NCBI GenBank assembly: GCA_945905745.1
Contig: CAMDQF010000024.1
Span: forward strand, 1 to 36,700
Source of the DNA: Litorilinea aerophila
GTDB taxonomy: Bacteria; Chloroflexota; Anaerolineae; Caldilineales; Caldilineaceae
Direction: 5' to 3'
Length of the DNA: 36,700 bases
Positions within the stretch are counted from its first letter, which is position 1. Each line of letters begins with the position of its first letter. The notes under the pieces are model-generated. The model was not told where the DNA came from. It saw only the letters and a program-made list of their open reading frames with translations, and did no database searches. Position numbers and translations under genes: made by a program. Shown here piece by piece: positions 25,321 to 33,257 of this stretch.

Positions 25321-26562
25321 ATGTCATCGCTTCCCCAGTGGCGCCGCAATCTTTATATTCTCTTTTCTGTGCAGATTCTATCCACCGCCGGGTTCAGCCT
25401 CGTCTTCCCCTTTCTGCCCCTGTATGTGAAGGAATTGGGTGTGGCGAGCGTCGGCTCCATCGAGTTCTGGTCGGGCCTGGTCTTCTCCTCCCAGGCGCTG
25501 ACGATGATGTTCACATCGCCCATCTGGGGCACCATCGCCGACCGCTACGGACGCAAACCTATGCTCGTCCGGGCCAGCCTGGGTGGGGCGATTCTGGTGG
25601 GGGCGATGGGCTTTGCCCAGAACGCAGAGCAACTGGTGCTGTTGCGTACTCTGCAAGGGATGGTCTCTGGGGTGATCGCAGCCTCCAACGCGCTGGTGGC
25701 CGCCTCCGCCCCGCCGGAGAAATCCGGGGAAGCCTTGGGGCTGATGCAGACGGGGACGTGGGTCGGGGTCGCCATTGGACCGCTAGTGGGGGGTGTTTTG
25801 GGCGACGCTTTTGGCTTCCGCGAGAGTTTCTGGATCACCGGTGCAATGCTCGGCCTGGCCGCCTTTGCCGTGATCGTCTGGGTACGGGAGGATTTCATAC
25901 CGATGGCCGTCAAGGATCGCCCTGGCTTTCTGAGCAGTTACCGAGCGCTGATCCGGATCCCGGACATGGCCAGCCTCTATTCCAGCACCTTTCTCTTCAG
26001 CGTCGCCCGCTCTGTCACCTTGCCGATTGCCGCGCTCTTTGTGCTGGAACTGATGGGGCCGACCGCGGCCGTAGCCACTGTGACCGGGATGCTGATGGGT
26101 TTCAAGGCGATTGTGGGTTCGGGCAGCGCGGTCTGGTTTGGCCGTCTGGGCGACAGGCTGGGACATCCGCGTGTGCTGCTTCTGGGCGCGGTGTTGGGTG
26201 TATTGCTTTACATTCCCCAGCCTTTTGTCACTTCGGCCTGGCAGCTGGTCGTCTGGCAAGCGCTCACCGGTCTGGTGCAAGGGGCAATGGTTCCCGCCAT
26301 CGGTGCGCTGATGAATTTGCGCACACCAGTCGGTTCCAAAGGCACTGTCTATGGGCTGGACAACAGTGTGAATGCCGGCGGGCGGATGATTGCGCCGATG
26401 CTGGGTGCGGTGGTTGCCGTCTGGTTCGGCTTCCGGGGTGTCTTCGCACTGACCGGGCTGATCTACGTAGGATCGGCTCTGGTGGCTTGGCATATCTATC
26501 GCAACAGCCAGCGCACCCCCCAGCGCTTTGCGCAGCCTGCCGCTGTTGAAGTAGGCGACTGA
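25321..26562 (+). CDS. MFS drug/solute efflux transporter
   Basis: A 413-residue transporter with about 12 membrane helices. The major-facilitator loop-2/3 motif GTIADRYGRKPML appears in the first half, with a degenerate copy FGRLGDRLGHPRVLL in the second. The motif-C-like stretch GVAIGPLVGGVLGDAFGFR in helix 5 is typical of proton-driven antiporters of the tetracycline/multidrug type. The substrate is unknown. ATG 25321 is chosen because the first helix starts right after it; a longer frame upstream overlaps the ppk start. The ribosome-binding site (AAAGAG) is weak. A strong terminator follows. Confidence 0.9.
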   Translation: MSSLPQWRRNLYILFSVQILSTAGFSLVFPFLPLYVKELGVASVGSIEFWSGLVFSSQALTMMFTSPIWGTIADRYGRKPMLVRASLGGAILVGAMGFAQNAEQLVLLRTLQGMVSGVIAASNALVAASAPPEKSGEALGLMQTGTWVGVAIGPLVGGVLGDAFGFRESFWITGAMLGLAAFAVIVWVREDFIPMAVKDRPGFLSSYRALIRIPDMASLYSSTFLFSVARSVTLPIAALFVLELMGPTAAVATVTGMLMGFKAIVGSGSAVWFGRLGDRLGHPRVLLLGAVLGVLLYIPQPFVTSAWQLVVWQALTGLVQGAMVPAIGALMNLRTPVGSKGTVYGLDNSVNAGGRMIAPMLGAVVAVWFGFRGVFALTGLIYVGSALVAWHIYRNSQRTPQRFAQPAAVEVGD

Positions 26563-26591
26563 TTCCGGCAATCGTTATAGTGTATCCCTCG

Positions 26592-26635
26592 CCCCGTTCC
26601 TGACTCTTCCCCCCGAGGACAGGAACGGGGTTTTT
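26592..26635 (+). terminator. Intrinsic terminator of the MFS gene
   Basis: 11-base arms CCCCGTTCCTG (26592-26602) and 26620-26630, followed by five T (26631-26635). Confidence 0.85.
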
Positions 26636-26642
26636 GTATAAA

Positions 26643-26678
26643 AAGAGGTTCGACCTTTCAGAAAAAGTCGAACCTCTT
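26643..26678 (-). terminator. Intrinsic terminator of the RNase-barstar operon
   Basis: 12-base exact arms AAGAGGTTCGAC (26643-26654) and 26667-26678. Read on the minus strand the stem ends in TTTTTATAC. It lies about 40 bases after the barstar stop; a GGTCAGC 7-mer repeat lies between them. Confidence 0.8.
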
Positions 26679-26716
26679 CGGTCTGTCGTCAGCGGTCAGC
26701 GGTCAGCGGCCCATCC

Positions 26717-27160
26717 TCATACCCACGCCACATCCGGCGCGGATCTTCCTGCTTTTCTCAGCAGCACCACAAAACCTCGCCCCTGGGTCTGCCAGCGTTC
26801 GGCAGCATCGGCCAGAATCGCGCGGGCTGTGGCCCATTCCCCCGGCTGGGAACGAGCAAAGGCGGCGAAGTCGTCCAACAGGAGCAGATAGCCCTGCGCC
26901 TCGGGCATGGCGTCCGGGTCGTTGACGATCTCCTCGAAGGCATCCCAGTTCTGGCCGAAATAGGCAGGGAAGCGCATGGCCGAGGCCGAACGGTTGAGAA
27001 AGGCCGATTTGTCCTGCACCTCCCCGCCAGCTACCCGAAAAGCCGCCCAGCCCAGTGCTTCGGCCCCAGCCAGAATATCAGCGGGATCGTTCCCCTCGTC
27101 AATACGGAAAATCCCCGTCTGCTGGCTGTCCGCCAACAGCCTACGCAATTTACCCCTCAT
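26717..27160 (-). CDS. Barstar-family ribonuclease inhibitor
   Basis: A 147-residue protein whose middle is a barstar domain: residues 50-80 contain KSAFLNRSASAMRFPAYFGQNWDAFEEIV. Asp73 is in the position of barstar Asp35, which fills the RNase active site. The C-terminal strand region is GYLLLLDDFAAFA. It is longer than classical barstar (90 residues), mainly at both ends. Its ATG overlaps the stop of the upstream guanyl-specific RNase gene (ATGA), so the two are coupled and it is the likely cytosolic immunity protein for that enzyme. Confidence 0.93.
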   Translation of the reverse strand: MRGKLRRLLADSQQTGIFRIDEGNDPADILAGAEALGWAAFRVAGGEVQDKSAFLNRSASAMRFPAYFGQNWDAFEEIVNDPDAMPEAQGYLLLLDDFAAFARSQPGEWATARAILADAAERWQTQGRGFVVLLRKAGRSAPDVAWV

Positions 27161-27882
27161 CGGATCACCTCCTGGAAGCTGGCGTAGTGATCGTCTGTGT
27201 AAAAGAGCAGGCCGTCCTCCCCCTCAACAACCCGCCGCGCGCCCCGATCTCGGGAACCGGGCGTGATGACTGTGAACTCCCGATACCAGTCACGGGATTG
27301 GCGGGGCAGAATCCCCTCCCGATTCTGGAAGGTGGAATCGTCCTGGCGGAAGGGGAAGGGGCCATTGTTGTCAATCAGCCGAATGGTCTCTTGGGCCTCC
27401 GGCGGCAGGTCGTTGTAGAGAATGAAGGGCAGGCCGCTCTGGGAGCGGATGCGGGTCGGGGCGGCTGTAGCTGCTGCTGTGGCCGTCGGTGGGGCGCGGG
27501 TGGGTGGCTTGGTCGCGGTGAAGGTGGCTGTCGGCTGGGGGGTGGGAACCGATGTTTCAATGGCTGTGGCCGCGGCTGCCGGCTGCTCCGTGGCTATCAA
27601 AACTGCCGTCGCTCTATCTACCGTTTTCGATTTTTCGATCGATTTGGCCACTGCTGTGGCAGTCGGGTTGATGGCGGCTACGGCTGTGGGCGCTGTCGTC
27701 GGCGTATGGGTGGCGGTGTCAGCGACTGTCGCCGTTGTTGTGCCCGGCACACCTTCCAGCAGTTCGTCGGGGAGAGTGCCTGTGCGCAGATAGACGAAGA
27801 GTACGACGAGCAGAAGAATAGCCGTCCCCAAGAGGGATTGCCAGCGGGTACGCTTGGGTGGGATGGCTGTCTTTTTCTTCAT
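27157..27882 (-). CDS. Membrane-anchored guanyl-specific ribonuclease (RNase Sa/barnase family)
   Basis: A 241-residue protein. A positively charged start and hydrophobic helix (about 15-33) act as signal or anchor, then comes a Thr/Ala/Pro-rich stalk (about 48-145). The catalytic domain (150-241) matches microbial RNases of the N1/T1 bacterial group: LPPEAQETIRLI, NNGPFPFRQD, FQNREGILP, YREFTVITPGSRDRGARRVV and YTDDHYASF. Catalytic residues can be placed by spacing to RNase Sa: Glu202, Arg213, Arg217 and His232. It cuts RNA after guanosine. The start is ATG 27882, four bases after the ABC gene stop; the longer frame upstream overlaps that gene. The inhibitor gene follows with a 4-base overlap. 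Export across the membrane with retention on a stalk is inferred from the architecture. Confidence 0.93.
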   Translation of the reverse strand: MKKKTAIPPKRTRWQSLLGTAILLLVVLFVYLRTGTLPDELLEGVPGTTTATVADTATHTPTTAPTAVAAINPTATAVAKSIEKSKTVDRATAVLIATEQPAAAATAIETSVPTPQPTATFTATKPPTRAPPTATAAATAAPTRIRSQSGLPFILYNDLPPEAQETIRLIDNNGPFPFRQDDSTFQNREGILPRQSRDWYREFTVITPGSRDRGARRVVEGEDGLLFYTDDHYASFQEVIR

Positions 27883-27886
27883 TGGT

Positions 27887-29719
27887 CTATTCCGCCTCTT
27901 CGTCAGGGTGGATGAACTGTCGTTCGTAGAGTTTTTTGTAGATGCCGTCCAGCGCCAGCAGTTCGTTGTGGTTGCCTTTTTCGGCAATTTTACCATTCTG
28001 CACCACACAGATCATATCCGCATTGCGGATGGTGCTGAGCCGGTGCGCGATGACGACGGAAGTACGCCCGGAGAGCAGATGATCCAGCGCCTCCTGAATC
28101 AGCGCTTCGGTCACTGTGTCTACGCTGGCTGTGGCCTCGTCCATGACCAGAATTCGGGGATCGGCCAGGACGGCCCGAGCAATGCAGACCAACTGGCGCT
28201 GGCCTACGGAGAGGTTGACGCCTCCCTCCACAATTTTGGTTTCGTAGCCGTTGACCAAATCCACAATAAACTCGTGGGCGTTGGAAAGTCGGGCTGCCTT
28301 TTCCACATCGGCCAGGCTGGCTTCGGGACGGCCAAAGCGAATGTTGTCGGCCACTGTGCCAGGGAAGAGGAAGGGTTCCTGGGAGACCAGCCCCATCTGT
28401 CGGCGCAGAGATTGCTGGCTGACTGTGCGTACATCAATACCGTCAATGCGCACACTGCCGCCGGTCACGTCGTAGTAGCGCCCCACCAGATTGGCAATCG
28501 AAGATTTGCCCGCACCAGTTGGCCCCACCAGCGCCACCACCTGTCCCGGCTCGATGACTAGCGAGACACCGTGCAGGACTTCGGTTTCGGGATTGTAGGC
28601 GAAATCGACACGCTCCAATTCGATGTGACCCCGAATGGGCGGCATATCCGTGGGCGTCTCCGGTTCTGGCACTGCGGGGGCTGTATCGAGGAGTTCGAGG
28701 ACCCGCTCGCCCCCGGCCATCGCCTGCTGAAAAGTTGTGTAGAGCTGGCTTAGGTCCTGGACGGGCTGGAAGAAGCGGGTGACGTAGGCCAAAAAGGCGA
28801 CAATTACACCCAGCGTCAGCTCGCCGGAGGTCACAGCCCGCCCGCCAAACCAGAGAACAACCGCGGTGGAAAGCACTCCCAAAAAGTCCATTGTGGGCAG
28901 GAAGATAAAGGAGAGGCTCATGGCTTGTACATTGGCCGCCCGGTTGACCTCGTTGACCTTAGAAAAGCGGTTTTGGGTCTCCGTCTCTTGGGCAAAGGCT
29001 TGGATCACCCGCATCCCGGTCAGGTCTTCGGCCAGCGCGCCGATCACAGAAGCTACGCTGCGCCGGGTCTCACGATAGGCGCTCTTGGCGTGGCGGGAAA
29101 AGACGCGGGTGACAATCAGCATCAGCGGAATGACGCTAAAAGTGATCAGCGCCAGCCGGGGACTCATCGTCAGCATCACGACGACCGTGCCTACCAGCAC
29201 CAGCACATCCCCCACCAGTGTAATCAGCCCCTGGGAGAGCAGTTCGTTGATCACTGCCACATCGCTGATCACCCGGGAGATGGTTACGCCGATGATGTTC
29301 TTGTCGTGATAGCCCAGGGAGAGCCGCTGCAAATGCTCTACCAGCCGCAGGCGCAGGGTGGCCAGCACCCGCTGTCCGACCCAGGAGAGCAGATAGCGCT
29401 GGCCCGCCGTAGCGACGTATTGCCCGGCAAAGGCGGCGGCCATGATCAGGCAAATCTGCCCCAATCCCGCGGCATCCTTGGTGCGGATGGCACCGTCGAT
29501 GGCGACCTTCATCAGATAGGGCATGGTCAGGGTCAGCCCGGTGGCAACGAACATCAACACAAAGGCCCCAACCATTTTGGCCTTGTGTGGACCCAGAAAG
29601 GCCAGCAGTCGCCAGGTCACCTGCGGGTCGAAGGCCCGTCCTTCTTTATCGTTTGCCAGGGCGCGCAGTACGTTCCCTGGCCCTCCACTTCGTCCGACTG
29701 ATCCAATTGGGAAGCTCAT
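27887..29719 (-). CDS. ABC exporter half-transporter, catalytically complete subunit
   Basis: A 610-residue protein of type IV exporter architecture: six membrane helices (about 45-330), then an ATPase domain. Walker A is GPTGAGKS at 399-406, the Q-loop is in GLVSQEPFLFPGTV, and the signature is LSVGQ at 503-507 (a deviation from LSGGQ). Walker B is ILVMDE with catalytic Glu528, and the H-loop His is 559. It pairs with the next upstream subunit, which lacks the Glu and His, as in heterodimeric exporters of the TM287/288 or BmrCD type. The start is given at 29719, where recognisable protein begins. The frame continues upstream only through translated repeats, and no ribosome-binding site is visible before this ATG. 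Confidence 0.9.
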   Translation of the reverse strand: MSFPIGSVGRSGGPGNVLRALANDKEGRAFDPQVTWRLLAFLGPHKAKMVGAFVLMFVATGLTLTMPYLMKVAIDGAIRTKDAAGLGQICLIMAAAFAGQYVATAGQRYLLSWVGQRVLATLRLRLVEHLQRLSLGYHDKNIIGVTISRVISDVAVINELLSQGLITLVGDVLVLVGTVVVMLTMSPRLALITFSVIPLMLIVTRVFSRHAKSAYRETRRSVASVIGALAEDLTGMRVIQAFAQETETQNRFSKVNEVNRAANVQAMSLSFIFLPTMDFLGVLSTAVVLWFGGRAVTSGELTLGVIVAFLAYVTRFFQPVQDLSQLYTTFQQAMAGGERVLELLDTAPAVPEPETPTDMPPIRGHIELERVDFAYNPETEVLHGVSLVIEPGQVVALVGPTGAGKSSIANLVGRYYDVTGGSVRIDGIDVRTVSQQSLRRQMGLVSQEPFLFPGTVADNIRFGRPEASLADVEKAARLSNAHEFIVDLVNGYETKIVEGGVNLSVGQRQLVCIARAVLADPRILVMDEATASVDTVTEALIQEALDHLLSGRTSVVIAHRLSTIRNADMICVVQNGKIAEKGNHNELLALDGIYKKLYERQFIHPDEEAE

Positions 29720-29724
29720 ATTAA

Positions 29725-29855
29725 TTGTGAATGGTGAATGGTGAATTGTGAATGAGTGCGTCTGGCAAGTGAACAGTAAACAGTAACCAGTGAACAGTAA
29801 ACAGCCTGTTGCGCCGATACTCACTGATTACTGATTACTGATTACTGTTCACTGA
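29725..29855. repeat. 7-base tandem repeats between two ABC subunit genes
   Basis: GTGAATG units occupy 29727-29754. AGTAAAC / AGTAACC / AGTGAAC units follow at 29768-29804, and TGATTAC units at 29825-29853. The 23-base arms 29768-29790 and 29831-29853 pair with two mismatches. The element fills the whole gap inside this operon and reaches within two bases of the upstream stop codon. Confidence 0.85.
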
Positions 29856-29856
29856 C

Positions 29857-31638
29857 TTACTTCCGTTCCAACTGTCCGGCGTAGATGCGCTGGTAGAGGG
29901 GCGACGGTGCCAGCAACTCCTCGTGGGTTCCCGCGCCGGTCACCCGCCCCTTCTCCAAAATGAGAATCAGATCGGCCATGCGCACAGTACTCAAACGCTG
30001 GGCGATGATAACCGACGTGCGCCCTTCCATCAGCCGGGCCAGCGCCTTCTGGATCAGCCGCTCTGTTTCCGTGTCCACACTGGCGGTGGCGTCGTCCAGG
30101 ATGAGGATGCGGGGGTCTTTGAGCAGCGCGCGGGCAATCGCCATACGCTGTCGCTGACCGCCGGAGAGGGTTGCGCCCCGTTCGCCCACCTCTGCATCAT
30201 AGCCATTGGCCATCTGCGTAATGAATTCGTGGGCCTGGGCGGCTTTGGCTGCTGCGATCACCTCTTCGTCCGCAGCATCAGGCCGCCCAAAGGCGATATT
30301 CTCCCGGATCGTCGTGGCGAAGAGGGTGGATTCCTGCAAGACGATGCCGATCTGGCTGCGCAGGGAAGCCTGGGTGATATGGCGGATGTCGTAACCGTCA
30401 ATCGTTACCCGCCCCCCACTGGGGTCGTAGAAACGGGGTATCAGATTGATGATCGACGATTTTCCCGATCCGGTCGGGCCAAGCAGGGCCAACACCTGGC
30501 CGGGTTTGACGTCGAAGGAGACCCCATTCAAGACCCGACGCGAATGGCTGTAGCCAAAGCTCACATTCTCAAAGCGCAGATGGCCCTGCACCGGGGGCAA
30601 TGGCTGTGCGTCTGGCTCGTCCTGCACCTGAGACTCGGCGTCCAGAATCTCGAAGACCCGCTCGGCGGAAGCACCAGCCTGGGCAATGGCCGGGATGATC
30701 ATTCCAAAACGGCGCACCGGTCCGGCCATCTGCCCCAGATAGGTGGTGAAGGCAATCAGATCGCCCAGGGTAATCTGACTGTTGATGACCAACAGCCCGC
30801 CATACCAGAGAATAAAAACCACGGACGCATTGGCGATCAGGTCCATCAGCGGATTGTTGACCGCCTGCAGCTGGGCTGCCTCTGCCGAAAGCCTGAACCA
30901 GTTGCGATTCTCGCTCTCAAAACGTTCGATCTCTCTGTCTTCCTGGGCAAAGGCTTTGACAATGCGCGCCCCCCGCAGATTTTGTTCCAACCGGGTGGTC
31001 AGGACGGCCATCTGTTGCTGGATCGCCAGAGAGAGAGGCCGTAAGCGGATGGCAAAGGTTGTCGCTTGATAGGCCAGGACGGGCATGGAGATCAGCGCCA
31101 ACAGGGCCAGTTTGGGGTTCATCCACAGCAGGGCGATGGCTGTGCCGATGAGCAGAACGATGGCATTGACCAAACCCAACACGGCCCGCCCATTCAGAAA
31201 GCGGATGCGGTCCACATCCTGCATGGCTCTGGAGAGCAATTGGCCCGACTCTGTGCGGTCGTGGTAGTCGAAAGAGAGATGAGTGAGCCGTTCCAGCATC
31301 GCATTGCGCAGGTCATAGGCCACGCTCTGGGATGCGATTTCGGTCCAACGACCCTGCCAATAGGTGAAGAGGCCGCGCACGACGGTCAATCCCAGTAAGC
31401 CAAGCACTGCCCAGGTGAGCAGTCGGCTGTTGCCCGCGCCGATGCCCTGATCGATGATCCAGCGGATGAACTGGGGCGTGGCCAGGGTGAGCAGAGTGAT
31501 TCCCACCAGGGCCAGGTATGCGCCGACGGTGAGTTGCCAATAGTTGCGCAGCAGCAAAAAGGCCCGCACAAGATAACGGCGGTGTTGCGGAGTGGGGACA
31601 GGCGCGACGAGTGGAGGTGTGGCGGTTGCCGTGGTCAT
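29857..31638 (-). CDS. ABC exporter half-transporter, degenerate-site subunit
   Basis: A 593-residue protein with six membrane helices (about 35-320) and an ATPase domain. Walker A GPTGSGKS lies at 387-394 and a canonical LSGGQ at 491-495. Walker B is ILILDD, with Asp516 where the catalytic Glu should be, and the switch His is replaced by Gln547 (IIAQRLST). It therefore supplies a non-hydrolysing site and needs the downstream subunit. In such heterodimers one degenerate site forms from this Walker B and the partner's altered signature (LSVGQ), which matches here. The substrate is unknown (drug, lipid or peptide). It is the first gene of the ABC-ABC-RNase-barstar operon. Confidence 0.92.
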   Translation of the reverse strand: MTTATATPPLVAPVPTPQHRRYLVRAFLLLRNYWQLTVGAYLALVGITLLTLATPQFIRWIIDQGIGAGNSRLLTWAVLGLLGLTVVRGLFTYWQGRWTEIASQSVAYDLRNAMLERLTHLSFDYHDRTESGQLLSRAMQDVDRIRFLNGRAVLGLVNAIVLLIGTAIALLWMNPKLALLALISMPVLAYQATTFAIRLRPLSLAIQQQMAVLTTRLEQNLRGARIVKAFAQEDREIERFESENRNWFRLSAEAAQLQAVNNPLMDLIANASVVFILWYGGLLVINSQITLGDLIAFTTYLGQMAGPVRRFGMIIPAIAQAGASAERVFEILDAESQVQDEPDAQPLPPVQGHLRFENVSFGYSHSRRVLNGVSFDVKPGQVLALLGPTGSGKSSIINLIPRFYDPSGGRVTIDGYDIRHITQASLRSQIGIVLQESTLFATTIRENIAFGRPDAADEEVIAAAKAAQAHEFITQMANGYDAEVGERGATLSGGQRQRMAIARALLKDPRILILDDATASVDTETERLIQKALARLMEGRTSVIIAQRLSTVRMADLILILEKGRVTGAGTHEELLAPSPLYQRIYAGQLERK

Positions 31639-31678
31639 GGCTACAAATCCGGTTTAGTTGGAGGAGCTATGTGACCAG

Positions 31679-31687
31679 ATTGTAACA
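31679..31687 (-). promoter_or_regulatory. Possible extended -10 promoter of ABC-RNase operon
   Basis: On the minus strand TGTTACAAT, 40 bases before the first ABC start codon. No clear -35 box is seen. Confidence 0.35.
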
Positions 31688-31750
31688 CTGACCACGAAGA
31701 TTGGGTAGCGCGTTATTTGTATTTCTGTTTGTACATCTCTACGCGCCAAT

Positions 31751-32026
31751 TTATGCGCCAAAGAGTTCCGAGTGACCGCCTGTCCTGACAAGCTGCAACT
31801 CATCGTCGGTGAGTCGATAGATGAGCAGCCAATCTGGCCGGATGTGACACTCTCTGTGTCCGCGCCAGTTTCTGGTCAGCAAATGATCCCGGTACTTCTC
31901 ATCCGACGCTTCTTCTGCCACCAAAGTTATAATCACGGCTTCCAGCAAGGATAGGTCAGCGCTTTGTCTGCCCAACCGCTTGATGTCGCGCCGAAACTGG
32001 GTGGATTGGCGAATTTGGAGCGCCAT
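31751..32026 (-). CDS. YafQ-family type II toxin (mRNA interferase)
   Basis: A 91-residue RelE-superfamily toxin of the YafQ branch, which cuts mRNA in the translating ribosome. The C-terminal half, from about residue 54 (WRGHRECHIRPDWLLIYRL) to TGGHSELF, is typical. Expected catalytic positions are His48, His61, Asp65 and His85, each at a constant offset of two from E. coli YafQ. It begins three bases after the antitoxin stop. Confidence 0.92.
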   Translation of the reverse strand: MALQIRQSTQFRRDIKRLGRQSADLSLLEAVIITLVAEEASDEKYRDHLLTRNWRGHRECHIRPDWLLIYRLTDDELQLVRTGGHSELFGA

Positions 32027-32029
32027 CGG

Positions 32030-32290
32030 TCAGCTTCTCCAATCCGCAAATAGCTTTTCGCTTGTATCAAATACCTGCCCTCCACCCCTCTCCAGTTCCA
32101 GCATCGCGTCCAGCGTTTCCGCATTGGGTCGCTTGGCCGTTGGCTGGAACGGTAGGCCGCCCGAATTGACCGTCTGTTGCAGAAAGACACGTATGGCATC
32201 GGCAGTAGACAACCCGATTTCCGCCAAAACGCTCTCCGCCTGCTCTTTGAGTTCGAGGCTAATTCTTGCTTGTATAGTAACGTTTGCCAT
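32030..32290 (-). CDS. RelB/DinJ-family antitoxin
   Basis: An 86-residue protein. The N-terminal ribbon-helix-helix (VTIQARISLELKEQAESVL...GLSTADAIRVFLQQTV) binds DNA as a dimer and is typical of RelB/DinJ. The C-terminal half, which should wrap the toxin, ends in FDTSEKLFADWRS. ATG 32290 follows AAGGAG; the longer frame upstream is not coding. It is the first gene of the toxin-antitoxin pair and probably represses its own promoter. Confidence 0.92.
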   Translation of the reverse strand: MANVTIQARISLELKEQAESVLAEIGLSTADAIRVFLQQTVNSGGLPFQPTAKRPNAETLDAMLELERGGGQVFDTSEKLFADWRS

Positions 32291-32337
32291 TCGTTTCTTC
32301 TGCTCCTTCTGCTCGTCGATCAATAATAGCTGATTGC

Positions 32338-32367
32338 ATAATACACTGAAATGGCTGCAAATTGCAA
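32338..32367 (-). promoter_or_regulatory. Promoter/operator of the toxin-antitoxin pair
   Basis: On the minus strand TTGCAA (32367-32362), an 18-base spacer and TATTAT (32343-32338). The region is dense in small palindromes (TTGCAATGCAA at 32362-32372; GCTGCAA ... TTGCAGC at about 32355-32383), as expected for autoregulation by the ribbon-helix-helix antitoxin. Confidence 0.5.
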
Positions 32368-32471
32368 TGCAAAAATTGCAGCTGATTATCAGGAAAATAG
32401 CGTAGCGAACCCATCTTCGGGTATAGTAGACAGCTACAATCTTCACCCGACTCTCCCAAAGGCCACGCCCT

Positions 32472-33254
32472 ATGGTAGCCACCGCAGAACGTCCACTTCT
32501 CATCGGTCTGACCTCCAAACACGGCAACCGGGAATGGGTGGAAGAGAATACCCGCAACTATCTGTCCATGCTGGCCGAACTGGGCGCGACACCGGTGCTG
32601 CTCTCGCCCGATGAACCAGCGCGCCTGCCCGACGGCACGACCTATCTGCCCGACGCGCGTGGACGTCTGCCGGCTGCGGTGTTGGAACGAATGGATGGGC
32701 TGATTCTCTCTGGCGGCGGTGACGTCCATCCCCGCTACTTCGGCGCTGAGATAAATGGGGCGGATCCGAAGTCGATTTCTGAGGCCAGAGATGAACTGGA
32801 AATTCACCTTTCCCAGCAGGCATTGGCCCAGGATATGCCTATCTTTGGCATTTGCCGGGGCTGCCAAGTGTTGAATGTAGCTGCCGGGGGCGGGATGGTG
32901 CAGGACTTTCCCAATCACCGCTCGGACACGAACAATCCTGTGCTGCACGAAGTTTCTCTGCTGCCTGGCAGTCGTTTGGCGAAAATCGTTGACACTACTT
33001 CCCTGGCCGTCAACACCTATCACCACCAAGGCGTAGATATCTCAACCCTTGCGTCGGGGATGCAGGTGGCTGCCCTGTCGGCTGCTCCAGACGATTGGCT
33101 GGTAGAAGCCTATGAAAGTCCAGCCCACCGCTGGGTGGTGGGGGTGCAATGGCATCCCGAACGCATCTTTGAGCTGCCAGACGGCCATCGGCGGCTGTGG
33201 GAGAGTTTTATTGGGGCGTGTCAGGAGAGGAAGAAAATAGGGAATAGCGAATGA
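32472..33254 (+). CDS. Gamma-glutamyl-gamma-aminobutyrate hydrolase-like class I glutamine amidotransferase (peptidase C26)
   Basis: A 260-residue amidotransferase-fold hydrolase of the PuuD type, which cleaves gamma-glutamyl amides. Residues LILSGGGDVHPRYFG (78-91) form the early loop. The nucleophile is Cys128 in GICRGCQVLN, and the catalytic His228 and Glu230 are in VQWHPER. NTYHHQGVD is also typical of C26 peptidases. No putrescine-degradation genes are nearby, so the substrate is not fixed. ATG 32472 has AAAGG about ten bases upstream. It is divergent from the toxin-antitoxin pair and 55 bases upstream of queA. Confidence 0.88.
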   Translation: MVATAERPLLIGLTSKHGNREWVEENTRNYLSMLAELGATPVLLSPDEPARLPDGTTYLPDARGRLPAAVLERMDGLILSGGGDVHPRYFGAEINGADPKSISEARDELEIHLSQQALAQDMPIFGICRGCQVLNVAAGGGMVQDFPNHRSDTNNPVLHEVSLLPGSRLAKIVDTTSLAVNTYHHQGVDISTLASGMQVAALSAAPDDWLVEAYESPAHRWVVGVQWHPERIFELPDGHRRLWESFIGACQERKKIGNSE

Positions 33255-33257
33255 GAC

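Noticed and set aside
29720-29824. N-terminal extension of the downstream ABC subunit
   Set aside because: The residues are only translated heptamer repeats without membrane-protein or signal features.
29725-29855. CRISPR-like array
   Set aside because: Units are 7 bases, directly adjacent and without unique spacers; no cas gene is present.
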